A stretch of 64,000 nucleotides of DNA from Staphylococcus saprophyticus subsp. saprophyticus ATCC 15305 = NCTC 7292 (lineage in GTDB: Bacteria; Bacillota; Bacilli; Staphylococcales; Staphylococcaceae), in contig NC_007350.1 of NCBI RefSeq assembly GCF_000010125.1, positions 1,984,001-2,048,000 of the forward strand, written 5' to 3'. The position numbers were made by a program, and so were the translations under genes. The notes beneath the pieces are model-generated. The model was not told the origin of the DNA. It saw only the letters and a program-made list of their open reading frames with translations, and did not search any database. Of this stretch, positions 44,705 to 54,794 are shown one piece after another (within the stretch, counting starts at the first letter, position 1; each line of letters begins with the position of its first letter).

Positions 44705-45277
44705 TTATTCAGTTGTTTCAATCAAACCATATTTTCCATCTTTTCTTTTATATACAATACTAGTACCGTCTGTTTCACGATCCGTAAAGATGAAGAAATC
44801 ATGTCCTAATAAATCCATTTGAAGCACTGCTTCTTCAGAATCCATTGGTTTCAAACTGAAATTTTTTGCACGAATAATTTCGATTTCATTATCCGCTTCA
44901 TTTTCATCATTTTGAATTTCAACTGCTTCTTTTTCTTCTGGTAGTGAAGCAAATGCTTCTTGCTCACCACGATTTCTATTTCTACGATTTACACGTGTTT
45001 TGTATTTTCTAACTTGTCTTTCAAGTTTGTTATTAATTAAATCAATACCTGCATACAAATCATCGTTACGTTCTTCAGCTCTTAATGTAACCTTTTTCAA
45101 TGGAATTGTTACTTCGATTTTAGTAGCTGAGTTTTGATACGTTTTCACTTTAACGTGTGCTGTTGCATTTGGCACATCATTAAAATAACGCTCTAATTTA
45201 CCAATTTTCTCCTCAATATAGTTGCGAATCGCATCAGTAATAGTGAGGTTCTCTCCGTGAATTTCAAATCTGATCAT
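44705..45277 (-). CDS. hpf: long ribosome hibernation promoting factor
   Basis: A 190-residue long HPF. The N-terminal S30AE domain (about 1-100, [32 protein letters not shown]) binds the 30S decoding site. The acidic linker is followed by the C-terminal dimerisation domain ([48 protein letters not shown]), which forms 100S ribosome dimers in stationary phase. Start ATG 45277 has AAAGGAG at ideal distance; ATG 45283 is too close to it. Confidence 0.97.
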   Translation of the reverse strand: MIRFEIHGENLTITDAIRNYIEEKIGKLERYFNDVPNATAHVKVKTYQNSATKIEVTIPLKKVTLRAEERNDDLYAGIDLINNKLERQVRKYKTRVNRRNRNRGEQEAFASLPEEKEAVEIQNDENEADNEIEIIRAKNFSLKPMDSEEAVLQMDLLGHDFFIFTDRETDGTSIVYKRKDGKYGLIETTE

Positions 45278-45343
45278 AATCATCGACTCCTTTAAAACCT
45301 CTATATTGGTAATATTGCTTACTAATATAATACCACGTTTAGT

Positions 45344-46015
45344 CTACCGTGCAAACGTAAACACATCGAATTTTCTGATTTTTCTAACATATACTTTTTC
45401 AATCGCATGATGAACCGTTAAGCCAGTAGTATAAATGTCATCCACAAGTAAAATACTTTTATCTTCTAAATTGATATCTTTTGATACTTCAAATGGATTA
45501 TCAAGTCGCGCTCTATGTACCTTGCCTAATAATGATTGTTTAGGCCTCACCTTAGTTTGAAGTATAGATTCATATGGTACTCGCAGTTTATCTAACACAC
45601 AAGTAACTGGATTAAAGGTGCGATTGATATCTCTTTCTACAGGAGATGGAATTGGAATAATTAAATCGTAAGACTGTTTCGGTAGTGTGAGTTGTTCTGC
45701 CAAAATTTCACAAATTGCTACATCTTTTAACAATTTGTATTGATGTATCAGTTGTTTCACTACGCCTTTATATTGATAATTACAATATAATTGATTCATT
45801 AACGGAAATTTAGCAGCTAAGAACGCACAATCTAGACATTTATGCTCCCCTTGATCAAGTTTTTTTAGACATTTTGAACAACGACCTTCCAATACGATTT
45901 TGTTTTCTTCCCATAGTTCTATACAATTTACACACATCTTTACAGGTTTTTTATAAAAATTAAGCGCATCGAACATTTCTGTTAACTTGGCATCACATTG
46001 TATACACCTAGCCAT
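45344..46015 (-). CDS. comFC: ComFC-like phosphoribosyltransferase
   Basis: A 223-residue ComF-family protein needed for DNA uptake. The N-terminal zinc-binding region has paired Cys (CIQC, CVNC, CSKC, CLDC within residues 4-70). The phosphoribosyltransferase domain has the PRPP-loop signature LLVDDIYTTGLT (about 190-201). Start ATG 46015 overlaps the comFA stop by 8 bases, with AGGAGTGG upstream. The partner helicase ComFA precedes it. Confidence 0.93.
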   Translation of the reverse strand: MARCIQCDAKLTEMFDALNFYKKPVKMCVNCIELWEENKIVLEGRCSKCLKKLDQGEHKCLDCAFLAAKFPLMNQLYCNYQYKGVVKQLIHQYKLLKDVAICEILAEQLTLPKQSYDLIIPIPSPVERDINRTFNPVTCVLDKLRVPYESILQTKVRPKQSLLGKVHRARLDNPFEVSKDINLEDKSILLVDDIYTTGLTVHHAIEKVYVRKIRKFDVFTFAR

Positions 46016-47297
46016 CAATCCACTCCTTTTTTAGTGCTAACTGATTCATATCTATAATTGCTTTTCGAGCTTTTAACATAGGTAAAGTAATACCTTCATG
46101 TAAAAATAATACGAGCCCTGTTGGTTCCTCTATCTTTCTTCCAACTCTACCAGCAATTTGTATTAACGCACTCTTATTAAAATTTTGGCTATTACAGACG
46201 ATGACATCTAATTTGGCCATGGTAAATCCTCTTTCTAATATTGTTGTAGTAAAAATGACTTGGTATCCCCCATTTCTTAAAGCTTTAACTTTTTCAAATC
46301 TTAAGGCATCTTCGCTATATACATAAGTTAATGACGTTATTTCCTTTTTATAGCGATGATATGCTGTTTTCATTAAATTGATATTATCGAAAAACACGAG
46401 TGTATAACGCTCTGTTAAGATTTGTTTTTTTAGTATCTTCAGCAATGCATATTGTATTTTATGTTGCTTTAATTTGAAATATTTAAAACGCGGTACAGGC
46501 AATGGCTGTCTATGATATCTCGCAGGTAGTGTGATGACATCAGACGGATTCATCTTCTTTAATAAATGTCTAGGCGGTGTGGCCGTCATAAATATATGAC
46601 AGTGTGTCGCTTTTGATGCATGAGTAATCGCTTCTTGTAATGAATGATCCATTACTAATGGAAATGCATCTACTTCGTCAACAATAATTAAATCAAAATG
46701 ATGCTTGAATCGATATAATTGATGTACGGTTGAAATGATAAAGTGCCCATCAAAGCGCTGTGTTTGACCTTGGTAAAGTACATCAATCTGTTCTGAAGAA
46801 AATGCCTTTTTAATTCTCATACTAATTTCTATCACAACATCTACCCTTGGTGATACAATCGCGACATTATCCCCTCTACTACGCGCATAATGAATACCTT
46901 CAAATATCATTTCTGTTTTTCCAGCACCAGTGACTGCATATAAAATTTTAGTTTCATAATCTTTAATTGCCTTTAGAATTGCTATCGATGCAAAATTTTG
47001 TTGTTCAGACAGTTTGAAATCTAACTGATATATGCCCTGAGACGCAACATTTTTAGATTTTGTAATAAAGATTGGCTTTACATTATCCATTCTTCCTAAA
47101 TTGATACAATTTCTACAATAAACTATCTCTTTTTTTAATATAGTTGAATAATAATTATAAAAATGACGCGGTTCTTTCGTATGACATTGCATACACTGCC
47201 ATTGATTATGTTTTTTTATAATGCCAGTTGAAGTCTTATCAATGATTTCATCGGTCAGTAACGTTTTATCTAACATAAGTCTACCATAATATTTTAT
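46008..47297 (-). CDS. comFA: ComFA late-competence DNA translocase/helicase
   Basis: DEAD-box helicase family protein for transport of transforming DNA. Zinc site CMQCHTKEP...YCRNC (about residues 38-65 from the upstream start), Walker A AVTGAGKTE, Walker B DEVD, motif III TATPPR, motif VI QIAGRVGRK. The start is unusual: a perfect GGAGG (47310-47306) sits eight bases before an ATA codon (47297), giving (M)KYYGRLMLDKTLL. The first in-frame ATG (47276, MLDKTLL) lacks a ribosome binding site. A longer frame to 47345 runs through the degV terminator and is not credible. Translation from ATA is inference. Confidence 0.88.
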   Translation of the reverse strand: MKYYGRLMLDKTLLTDEIIDKTSTGIIKKHNQWQCMQCHTKEPRHFYNYYSTILKKEIVYCRNCINLGRMDNVKPIFITKSKNVASQGIYQLDFKLSEQQNFASIAILKAIKDYETKILYAVTGAGKTEMIFEGIHYARSRGDNVAIVSPRVDVVIEISMRIKKAFSSEQIDVLYQGQTQRFDGHFIISTVHQLYRFKHHFDLIIVDEVDAFPLVMDHSLQEAITHASKATHCHIFMTATPPRHLLKKMNPSDVITLPARYHRQPLPVPRFKYFKLKQHKIQYALLKILKKQILTERYTLVFFDNINLMKTAYHRYKKEITSLTYVYSEDALRFEKVKALRNGGYQVIFTTTILERGFTMAKLDVIVCNSQNFNKSALIQIAGRVGRKIEEPTGLVLFLHEGITLPMLKARKAIIDMNQLALKKEWIDG

Positions 47298-47310
47298 TTG
47301 CCTTACCTCC

Positions 47311-47349
47311 AAAAAAAGACATGTAACACCCAATAGGCGTGACATGTCT
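47311..47349 (-). terminator. degV terminator
   Basis: Minus strand arms AGACATGT / ACATGTCT with further inner pairing (ACGCC/GGGTGT) and seven T residues; the comFA Shine-Dalgarno follows immediately after the T-run. Confidence 0.85.
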
Positions 47350-47366
47350 CTAATTTATTCATTAAT

Positions 47367-48230
47367 TTAATCTGTGCGAATGGTACTTCCAATATACCCT
47401 AAACCAATACCACCAGATCCTAAATGTGCAGCAATGACTGGTCCAAAGCTAGAACGATAAATATTGTACTGAGGATAGTTAGTTTCTAATTCTTGTTGAA
47501 TCCAATCTGAATCTTCAGGAATATCACCCTCAATTACAAATAACGTAACTTCATCTAGATTTTTGACTTCATTTATCACTTTTTCAACCATTTTACGCAA
47601 AGCACGTTTTTTAGTTCTTACTTTTTCATCTGGAACAATTTTGCCATCTTCGAACTTTAACACTGGCTTCATCTTCAACATCGTTCCAATCCAAGCTTGC
47701 GCACCTGTAATTCGACCACTTTTTTGTAAATTTTTCAAATCATCTACCATGAGTACTGCACCTGTTACTTCACGGATTGCATGTAATGCTTCAATGATAG
47801 CTTTAGGCTCATAGCCTTGTTCAATCATTTCTATCGCTTTAAGGACATATCCACCTTCAACCATCGCAGCTAACTTAGAATCAAACGTATGGACATTAAT
47901 GTCTGAGACCATTTCACCTGCTTGTGTCGCAGTTTGATAGCACCCACTGATTCCAGAAGAAAGAAATACACAAATGACATCTGTATAGCCTTCTTCGCGA
48001 AGTTGCTCGAAATTCTCCAGAAAATCTCCAATTGCAGGTTGGCTCGTTGTTGGAATTGTAGCTGAGGTCTTCATACGTTCATAAAATTCGTCTGTTGAAA
48101 TGGATGCATTCTCAACATAATTCTCACCACTATCAAATGTGACACTAAGTGGTGCAACTTTGATATTATATTTGTCTATTAATGTTTGAGATAGGTAACT
48201 CGTTGAATCTGTCAAGACAGCAATCTTCAT
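47367..48230 (-). CDS. DegV-family fatty-acid-binding protein (FakB type)
   Basis: A 287-residue DegV protein from ATG 48230 (GGAGG six bases upstream). TDSTSYLS at 6-13, [15 protein letters not shown] (about 60-74), [11 protein letters not shown] (about 94-104) and the C-terminal [17 protein letters not shown] are the family motifs that bind the fatty-acid carboxylate. DegV proteins present fatty acids to FakA kinase. Which FakB paralogue it is cannot be told. Confidence 0.92.
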   Translation of the reverse strand: MKIAVLTDSTSYLSQTLIDKYNIKVAPLSVTFDSGENYVENASISTDEFYERMKTSATIPTTSQPAIGDFLENFEQLREEGYTDVICVFLSSGISGCYQTATQAGEMVSDINVHTFDSKLAAMVEGGYVLKAIEMIEQGYEPKAIIEALHAIREVTGAVLMVDDLKNLQKSGRITGAQAWIGTMLKMKPVLKFEDGKIVPDEKVRTKKRALRKMVEKVINEVKNLDEVTLFVIEGDIPEDSDWIQQELETNYPQYNIYRSSFGPVIAAHLGSGGIGLGYIGSTIRTD

Positions 48231-48398
48231 CCTAATCCTCCTCAATTATACTCACAACTATGATACCTTATTTTCAACCAAAAGAAAATTTATTTTTACA
48301 TTTATGCTTGTATTCAATACAGTGTATAATACAAAGGTAGTGATGATAATAAAAATTATTACAATGGATAAAATCTATAGACATTTGGAGGGTTACAC

Positions 48399-49040
48399 AT
48401 GGAAGACACAATTATAACGATAAAAGCAGAACATATAATTGAAAATGTAATCAATAAATCTCGTTTTATTGCACATATTAAACCAGTAGAATCAGAAGAA
48501 GATGCGAAAGCCTTTATTAATCAAGTGTCTACAAAACACCGTGAAGCAGCACATAATTGTTCTGCATATACAATTGGCGATCAAATGAATATACAAAAAG
48601 CCAATGACAATGGTGAACCAAGCGGTACTGCTGGCGTACCAATGTTAGATATTTTAAAAAAATTAGAAATACATAATGCTTGCGTGGTTGTTACACGTTA
48701 TTTTGGTGGCATTAAACTAGGTGGCGGCGGCCTTATTCGCGCTTATAGTGGTGCCGTTAGAGACGTTATTTACGATATTGGTCGTGTAGAACTTAAACCC
48801 GCTATACCTACAACTGTAACCATTAATTATGATTTAACAGGGAAATTCGAATATGAACTTGAAAGCACGTCCTATTTATTACGTGATCAAAGTTATACAG
48901 ACAAAGTAAGTTATCAAATAGATGTTGTCGCGTCTGACTATGATGAATTTATTGCATTTTTAAATAGAACAACGTCTGGTAATTATGATTTAGTAGAAGG
49001 CGAAGTCATGAGGTTACCGTTTGATATACCAACAGATTAA
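48399..49040 (+). CDS. YigZ/IMPACT-family protein
   Basis: A 213-residue member of UPF0029: N-terminal IMPACT domain (KSRFIAHIKPVESEEDAKAFI, HNCSAYTIG, NDNGEPSGTAGVPMLDIL, VVVTRYFGGIKLGGGGLIRAYSGAV) and C-terminal DUF1949 domain. Role unknown in bacteria; related to translation regulators in eukaryotes. GGAGGGTT precedes ATG. Monocistronic, convergent with tagO. Confidence 0.93.
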   Translation: MEDTIITIKAEHIIENVINKSRFIAHIKPVESEEDAKAFINQVSTKHREAAHNCSAYTIGDQMNIQKANDNGEPSGTAGVPMLDILKKLEIHNACVVVTRYFGGIKLGGGGLIRAYSGAVRDVIYDIGRVELKPAIPTTVTINYDLTGKFEYELESTSYLLRDQSYTDKVSYQIDVVASDYDEFIAFLNRTTSGNYDLVEGEVMRLPFDIPTD

Positions 49041-49099
49041 ATATAAATGATAGATATATGTCTTATTTTACAAGTACTTAAACAAACCGAATCGTACAA

Positions 49100-49137
49100 A
49101 AAACCGACAAGTCAGTAACCTCTGACTTGTCGGTTTT
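49100..49137. terminator. bidirectional terminator yigZ/tagO
   Basis: Perfect 15-bp stem AAACCGACAAGTCAG / CTGACTTGTCGGTTT with a 6-base loop; T-run on + and A-run on the left side. Confidence 0.9.
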
Positions 49138-49160
49138 ATAGTTTCACAATTTCATTGCTA

Positions 49161-50219
49161 TCACTGTTCATCTTTATTATGCTCTTTATTTTCTATTAAT
49201 TTCAATAGAGGTCTGTAATCATCATCAATTAATCCTGTAAATTCTACAATCAATTCAATTGTAATGAATATGAGTATGAGCATCATGAATACACCCCAAG
49301 GTTGGGATAAGTATAATATAATACTAGAGAGACTAAACAGTATCGCAATTGAATATATCAATAACACGGTTTGTCGATGCGAATAGCCTAATTCTAAGAA
49401 TTTATGATGCAAATGAGATTTATCGGCCTGCATAATATGTTGACCTTTCTTCACTCGACGTATCATAGCGAATAGTGTATCGATAAATGGTACTGCTAAA
49501 ATAACGATTGGGAAGAATAAGGATACAAATGTAATGTTTTTAAACCCGAGTAATGATAGAAAGCCTACAATAAATCCAACTAATAGTGCGCCACTGTCAC
49601 CTAAAAAGATTTTTGCTGGATGGAAATTGAAGAATAAAAATCCTAAAAGTGCACCTATCAATACACTACATATCATTATAATAAATATATTGGCTTGTAA
49701 TATTGCTATAAAGCCAATTGTCATCAGTGCAATCATTGAAACGCCTGACGCTAGACCATCTAATCCATCGATTAAATTTATCGCATTCGTAATGGCAACA
49801 ATCCAAATGACCGTTATTGGAATACCAAATATACCAAAATGTATCGTTGGACCAATAGGTAATGAAATAAAGTCAATTGTAACACCATAGTAAACAACGA
49901 CTAACGCCGCAATTACTTGGCCGAGTAATTTCATAATTGGTTTTAAGTCATAGATATCATCTATCAAACCAACCAAATAGATTAATACAGATCCAATAAC
50001 AAGCGGTTTGACCTCAGTTTCTATAGGATGTCCAAGCCAAATTCCAACTAAAAACGATAAGAGTATCACAGTTCCACCAAGTACTGAAATAGGTTTAGTA
50101 TGTACCTTTCTAAAATTCGGTTGATCTACAATCCCTAATTTATGAGAAACTTTTATGACTATTGGTGTAAGTATTAAACTGACTATCATTGAAAAAATGA
50201 TTAGTAATAATGTATACAT
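49161..50219 (-). CDS. tagO: UDP-GlcNAc:undecaprenyl-phosphate GlcNAc-1-phosphate transferase TagO
   Basis: A 352-residue polyprenyl-phosphate sugar-1-phosphate transferase, first enzyme of wall teichoic acid synthesis. About ten membrane helices; motifs IVDQPNFRKVHTKPISVLGG, LVGLIDDIYDLKP (Asp pair), NAINLIDGLDGLASG, FLFFNFHPAKIFLGDSGALLVGF and cytoplasmic KSHLHHKFLELGYSHR. Start ATG 50219 with GAAGGTGA upstream. Confidence 0.96.
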   Translation of the reverse strand: MYTLLLIIFSMIVSLILTPIVIKVSHKLGIVDQPNFRKVHTKPISVLGGTVILLSFLVGIWLGHPIETEVKPLVIGSVLIYLVGLIDDIYDLKPIMKLLGQVIAALVVVYYGVTIDFISLPIGPTIHFGIFGIPITVIWIVAITNAINLIDGLDGLASGVSMIALMTIGFIAILQANIFIIMICSVLIGALLGFLFFNFHPAKIFLGDSGALLVGFIVGFLSLLGFKNITFVSLFFPIVILAVPFIDTLFAMIRRVKKGQHIMQADKSHLHHKFLELGYSHRQTVLLIYSIAILFSLSSIILYLSQPWGVFMMLILIFITIELIVEFTGLIDDDYRPLLKLIENKEHNKDEQ

Positions 50220-50614
50220 CAGTTCACCTTCATTAATATGGTTCTTAATTATTTTAAATTTCAAAGTCTATGTTGAAAATATTTGTTTCATTAAATTGTG
50301 AATTCACTTCAAAAATGACTATTTTAATACTTCCTAATAAAAATATAGTCTCATTACACAATTGATATTTTTACATAACTTTATAATACCTTATACGCTT
50401 TTACTTATACAACTAGAAGTGCGATAATAAATGCGTTATATTTAGGGATATTATTTATTAAATCAATTTTAGTGAATTTTTAATTTTTCACTAAAAAATA
50501 ATTTTAACATGAATATTAAGTGAATGTTAGAATTTTCTATTCACCCCATGATGACAAATTGTAAGTTTTCACTTACAATAACTAAGTGTTTATTTAAAGG
50601 AGTGTAAAGTAAAA
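50220..50614. other. divergent intergenic region tagO/gdpS
   Basis: About 395 bases, very AT-rich. A perfect inverted repeat TTGTAAGT / ACTTACAA with a 4-base loop lies at 50559-50578, 37 bases before the gdpS start, possibly a regulator site or leader hairpin. TATATT near 50342-50347 on the minus strand may be a tagO -10. Confidence 0.45.
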
Positions 50615-51685
50615 ATGTTTGAAGCTATTATCTATAATATTTCTGTTACCGTAGCTGGAATTTATTTATTCCATCGTCTACAATACTCAGAAAATAGAAT
50701 TATGGTATTTTCAAAAGAATATGTCACTGTTTTAATGACGATAGTAGCGCTTTTACTATCTGCGTACCCTGTCCCAATATTCAATGAGTATACACTCTAT
50801 TTATCCTTTGTACCTATCCTATTTTTAGGTAGATATACGAATATGTTTTACACTGTTCTATCCGCCTTTATTGTCGGCTTAGTCAATGTTCTGATTGGGG
50901 ATTATACAATAATTACTGCTATGATATTTATCGTAATAGCAGGCATCATTGGTGCGATAGGTCCATTCTTAAAACAAAGTGATATCATTTCATTGCAAAT
51001 ACTAAATGTCATTGCATTAGTTATTTTTGCAATTTTATCATTAATCAGCCCATATTACGAGATTACAGAAGTCTTATTTTTAATTCCGATTTCATTTGTC
51101 TTAACAATAACTTCGTCTATTACCTTTGTTGATATTTGGCATTTCTTCTCATTAGTCAATCGATATGAGAACGAAGATAAAGTAGATTACTTAACTGGAT
51201 TAGGTAATGTTAAAGAATTCGATAGACATTTAAATGAAACAGCTCGTTTATCTGAAGAAAATAACCAAAGTTTAGGTTTATTACTGATTGATATCGACGG
51301 TTTCAAAGATGTGAACGATATGTATTCACATAAATCGGGCGACGCTGTACTCAGACAAGTGGCTCAATTACTTAAAAACTATGTGCCACAACAGTTTAGT
51401 ATTTATCGTAATGGAGGTGAAGAATTTTCTATTGTTTTGTATGATTATACTTTAGACCAATGTGTCAAATTAAGTGAGAGTATTCGTGGCGGTGTAGAAC
51501 AATCTACATTCCATTTACCAAACAAAGAAGTCATTAAATTATCCGTATCTATTGGCGTTGGATACTTGACAACAGATGATTACAAATCACAACGAAAAGT
51601 GTTTAAAATTGCTGACGATATGTTGCATATGGCTAAAAACGAAGGCCGTAACCAAGTCATGTTTAACCCAATTGTTAAATTATAG
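50615..51685 (+). CDS. gdpS: membrane GGDEF protein GdpS
   Basis: A 356-residue protein. Residues 1-180 are a 5TM-5TMR_LYT-type sensor with about six membrane helices; a linker (about 180-195) leads to the GGDEF domain (about 195-350) with [24 protein letters not shown] and the active-site variant RNGGEEF. GdpS is the conserved staphylococcal GGDEF protein; in S. aureus and S. epidermidis it affects surface properties independently of c-di-GMP production. AAAGGAGTG precedes ATG. Own terminator follows. Confidence 0.95.
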   Translation: MFEAIIYNISVTVAGIYLFHRLQYSENRIMVFSKEYVTVLMTIVALLLSAYPVPIFNEYTLYLSFVPILFLGRYTNMFYTVLSAFIVGLVNVLIGDYTIITAMIFIVIAGIIGAIGPFLKQSDIISLQILNVIALVIFAILSLISPYYEITEVLFLIPISFVLTITSSITFVDIWHFFSLVNRYENEDKVDYLTGLGNVKEFDRHLNETARLSEENNQSLGLLLIDIDGFKDVNDMYSHKSGDAVLRQVAQLLKNYVPQQFSIYRNGGEEFSIVLYDYTLDQCVKLSESIRGGVEQSTFHLPNKEVIKLSVSIGVGYLTTDDYKSQRKVFKIADDMLHMAKNEGRNQVMFNPIVKL

Positions 51686-52021
51686 GGAGTGGGACTTTAC
51701 ATTTTCAATGCAGCCACCTATCGCCTAAATGAAAAGAGTTTGAGACATCTATTTTTGTCTCAAACTCTTTTTTCGTAAAAATAAATGTAACGTTTCTTTC
51801 ACCTACCATGCCCTTCACACAGCGCGATTCATCCATATGTTTTACTTTTTCTAAATAAAGTTTCAATTAAAGCATTGAATAAGTATAGTAATGAAAATGA
51901 GTTTGTTACAATATATAATGTTATATAAAACATTAATTATCGTAAGATACGCTATTGAAAGTTTTTATTCGACAATGTAAACTTTCAATTGTTCTATTAA
52001 CAATTCAGGAGGTGCGAAGCT
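51686..52021. other. intergenic region after gdpS
   Basis: About 335 bases. Begins with GGGAGTGGGAC, a start seen in the intergenic STAR-like repeats of staphylococci, then the gdpS terminator; the right part (51780-52000) holds the leader of the exporter gene with an inverted GAAAGTTTT / AAACTTTC pair (about 51957-51989). Confidence 0.45.
51732..51772 (+). terminator. gdpS terminator
   Basis: Perfect 15-bp stem AAAGAGTTTGAGACA / TGTCTCAAACTCTTT with an 8-base loop and T-run. Confidence 0.9.
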
Positions 52022-52783
52022 ATGTCAGATTCAATTACCATCATTGATGAAGATAAAGTCATTGATGTCGTATTAATCGCAGGCAGAATTTTACTAGAAA
52101 GCGGTGCTGAAACGTATCGTGTTGAAGATACAATGACAAGAATCGCTGCAAGTTATGGTTTAGATGATACATATAGCTTTGTAACATCAACTGCAATCAT
52201 TTTTTCGTTAAATAATCGTACAAATACACGACTCATTAGAATTCGTGAACGTACTACAGATTTAGAAAAAATTGCATTAACAAATAGTTTGTCTCGTAAA
52301 ATATCTAGTAACAAGCTTGATATTGATCAAGCAAAATCTGAACTTATCCATTTACACCATGCTTCCTTGCAGTATTCATCAATTACCAATTTTGTTGCAG
52401 CAGCAATTGCCTGTGGCTTTTTCCTATTTATGTTTGGTGGCGTCATTAATGATTTTATATTTGCAATTATCGCTGGTGCTGGTGCCTTTTTAACTTTCAG
52501 CTATGTACAACGCTATATTCAAATTAAATTCTTTTCTGAATTTATCAGTGCAGCTGTTGTTATAGCTATCGCTGCTTTCTTCACTAAAATAGGTTGGGCA
52601 CACAACCAAGATATCATAACCATTGCCGGTGTTATGCCCTTAGTACCCGGTATATTGATTACAAATGCAATTCGTGATCTAATGGCTGGTGAATTAATTG
52701 CAGGCATGTCACGTGGCGTTGAAGCTGCACTAACCTCATTTGCAATTGGTGCCGGTGTTGCCATCGTCTTATTAATCTTTTAG
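52022..52783 (+). CDS. threonine/serine exporter subunit, ThrE/YjjP-like (DUF1212)
   Basis: A 253-residue protein. The cytoplasmic N-terminal domain has the signature AGRILLESGAETYRVEDTMTRIA (about 22-44), followed by five membrane helices from about residue 120, with MPLVPGILITNAIRDLMAGE near the end. Together with the next gene it forms a split ThrE-type exporter (YjjP/YjjB in E. coli), probably for threonine, serine or small organic acids. AGGAGGTG precedes ATG. Confidence 0.9.
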   Translation: MSDSITIIDEDKVIDVVLIAGRILLESGAETYRVEDTMTRIAASYGLDDTYSFVTSTAIIFSLNNRTNTRLIRIRERTTDLEKIALTNSLSRKISSNKLDIDQAKSELIHLHHASLQYSSITNFVAAAIACGFFLFMFGGVINDFIFAIIAGAGAFLTFSYVQRYIQIKFFSEFISAAVVIAIAAFFTKIGWAHNQDIITIAGVMPLVPGILITNAIRDLMAGELIAGMSRGVEAALTSFAIGAGVAIVLLIF

Positions 52784-52799
52784 AAAAGGAGTGCTGATA

Positions 52800-53300
52800 A
52801 TGTTCATTGTTTATTACTTTTTACAGTTTATGATTAGCTTTTTCGCATCAATGTTATTTTCTATTCTTTTTAATGCACCTAGACGCCTCCTTTTAGCCTG
52901 TGGTTTTGTTGGTGCCATGGGATGGATTATTTATAAATTATCCTTTGATGCTGATTTAGGTAAAGTGTTAGCGTCATTTTTAGGTAGTTTTATTTTAGCA
53001 ATTATGAGTCATGTCATGAGTAGACGTTATAAACGTCCTGTTATTATCTTTATCGTTCCAGGAATTATACCTCTTGTACCTGGTGGTTTAGCTTACGAAG
53101 CCACACGTTTTCTTGTAAGTAATCAGTATACGCATGCGGTGAATACCTTCCTTGAGGTCACGTTAATCTCTGGAGCTATTGCATTCGGTATATTATGTGC
53201 TGAAATCATTTATTATATCTATACACGTGTTAAACAGCATTATGGTAAAATGAAAGGCAAAACATATAAAAAATCTTATAATATAAATAATAGAGCTTAA
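52800..53300 (+). CDS. threonine/serine exporter subunit, ThrE_2/YjjB-like
   Basis: A 166-residue membrane protein, four to five helices, with VPGIIPLVPGGLAYEATRFL (about 95-114), a motif mirrored in the partner. Start ATG 52800 with AAAGGAGTG upstream; a GTG at 52791 lies inside the Shine-Dalgarno spacing. Basic C-terminal tail. Seventeen bases after the first subunit, co-transcribed with it and probably with pepT. Confidence 0.9.
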   Translation: MFIVYYFLQFMISFFASMLFSILFNAPRRLLLACGFVGAMGWIIYKLSFDADLGKVLASFLGSFILAIMSHVMSRRYKRPVIIFIVPGIIPLVPGGLAYEATRFLVSNQYTHAVNTFLEVTLISGAIAFGILCAEIIYYIYTRVKQHYGKMKGKTYKKSYNINNRA

Positions 53301-53313
53301 GGGGTGTTTTTAA

Positions 53314-54546
53314 ATGAAACAAGACATAATTGATCGACTTACAAGATATGTAACAATCGACACACAATCCAATCCAGAATCTACAACGACGCCTTCAACT
53401 GAGAAACAATGGGATTTATTAAATTTATTAAACGATGAATTGACTGATTTGGGATTAGAAACAGATATTGACGAACAAGGTTACTTATTTGCTACTTTAG
53501 ACAGTAATGTAGACATCGATTTACCTACTGTCGGATTTTTGGCACATATTGATACTTCACCTGACTTCAACGCGTCTCATGTAAATCCTCAAATTATTGA
53601 CAACTATGATGGGACACCGATTCAATTAGGTAAGACGAACCGTACATTAAGCCAAGATGTATTCCCTGCTATGAAAAACGTTGAAGGTCATACATTAATG
53701 ATTACAGATGGTACTTCTTTGTTAGGTGCTGACGATAAAGCCGGTGTAGTTGAAATTATGGAAGCTTTAAAATACTTAACTTCACATCCTGAAATTAAAC
53801 ACGGTAAAATTCGCGTAGCCTTTACGCCCGATGAAGAAATTGGAAGAGGTCCACATGAATTTGATGTAGAACGTTTTAATGCTGATTTCGCATACACGAT
53901 GGATGGTAGTGAGTACGGAGAATTACAGTATGAAAGCTTTAATGCTGCAGAAGCGATCGTGACATGCCATGGCGTGAACGTTCATCCTGGATCAGCGAAA
54001 GATGCTATGATAAACGCTGTATTATTAGGTCAGCAATTTAATGCTTTATTACCACAAAATGAAGTTCCAGAAAGAACGGAAGGTTATGAAGGATTTTATC
54101 ATTTAATGAAAATAAATGGCGATGTTGAAAAAACAACCTTACAATATATTATTCGTGATCATGATAGAAACGAATTTGAATTACGTAAAAAACGTCTCGT
54201 CGAAATAAAAAATGATATTAACTCACATTTCGAAGATGAACCTATTGAAGTAGAAATTAATGACCAATATTACAATATGGGTGAAAAAATCGAACCTAAC
54301 CCACACGTGATTGATATACCTAAACGTGTTTTCGAAAAATTAGGCATTCCAGCAAATACCGCACCAATACGCGGTGGTACTGATGGTTCTCAACTTTCAT
54401 ATATGGGACTACCTACACCAAACATTTTCACAGGTTGTGACAATTTCCATGGACCATTCGAATACGCGTCTATTGATGTCATGGAAAAAGCAGTACAAGT
54501 TGTAGTCGGTATAGCTGAAGAAGTTGTAAATACTTACGATAAGTAA
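53314..54546 (+). CDS. pepT: peptidase T (aminotripeptidase)
   Basis: A 410-residue M20 zinc peptidase that removes N-terminal residues from tripeptides. Metal-binding motifs: HIDTSPD (about 77-83), GADDKAG (about 139-145), DEEIGRG (about 172-178), DGSEYG and C-terminal [19 protein letters not shown] precedes ATG. It follows the exporter genes by 13 bases; peptide breakdown and amino-acid export fit functionally. Confidence 0.96.
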   Translation: MKQDIIDRLTRYVTIDTQSNPESTTTPSTEKQWDLLNLLNDELTDLGLETDIDEQGYLFATLDSNVDIDLPTVGFLAHIDTSPDFNASHVNPQIIDNYDGTPIQLGKTNRTLSQDVFPAMKNVEGHTLMITDGTSLLGADDKAGVVEIMEALKYLTSHPEIKHGKIRVAFTPDEEIGRGPHEFDVERFNADFAYTMDGSEYGELQYESFNAAEAIVTCHGVNVHPGSAKDAMINAVLLGQQFNALLPQNEVPERTEGYEGFYHLMKINGDVEKTTLQYIIRDHDRNEFELRKKRLVEIKNDINSHFEDEPIEVEINDQYYNMGEKIEPNPHVIDIPKRVFEKLGIPANTAPIRGGTDGSQLSYMGLPTPNIFTGCDNFHGPFEYASIDVMEKAVQVVVGIAEEVVNTYDK

Positions 54547-54604
54547 GTAATACTAAAAGTAGTTGTTTTTACTTTTAAACATGTAGCGCCTATGACACAA
54601 ATAC

Positions 54605-54648
54605 AAAAAATAGAGCTAATCCGATATGGATTAGCTCTATTTTTATTA
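54605..54648. terminator. bidirectional terminator pepT / glycerate kinase
   Basis: Perfect 17-bp stem AAAAATAGAGCTAATCC / GGATTAGCTCTATTTTT with a 5-base loop; T- and A-runs on the two sides. Confidence 0.9.
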
Positions 54649-54794
54649 CTTTGAACATGGCCACATATCTAAAATATACATCCTGTCAGTATACGCCCCA
54701 TTATGCAACTAATCTAAGTATTAGTTCCTGATTAAATTGCTATAAATGGTAGTTTATACGACTTAAAATAAGATATGCTTGTTTCACTTTACGT

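Noticed and set aside
47298-47345. Longer comFA start (MSRLLGVTCLFLEVRQ...)
   Set aside because: This stretch is the degV terminator hairpin and T-run followed by the comFA ribosome binding site, so it is not coding.
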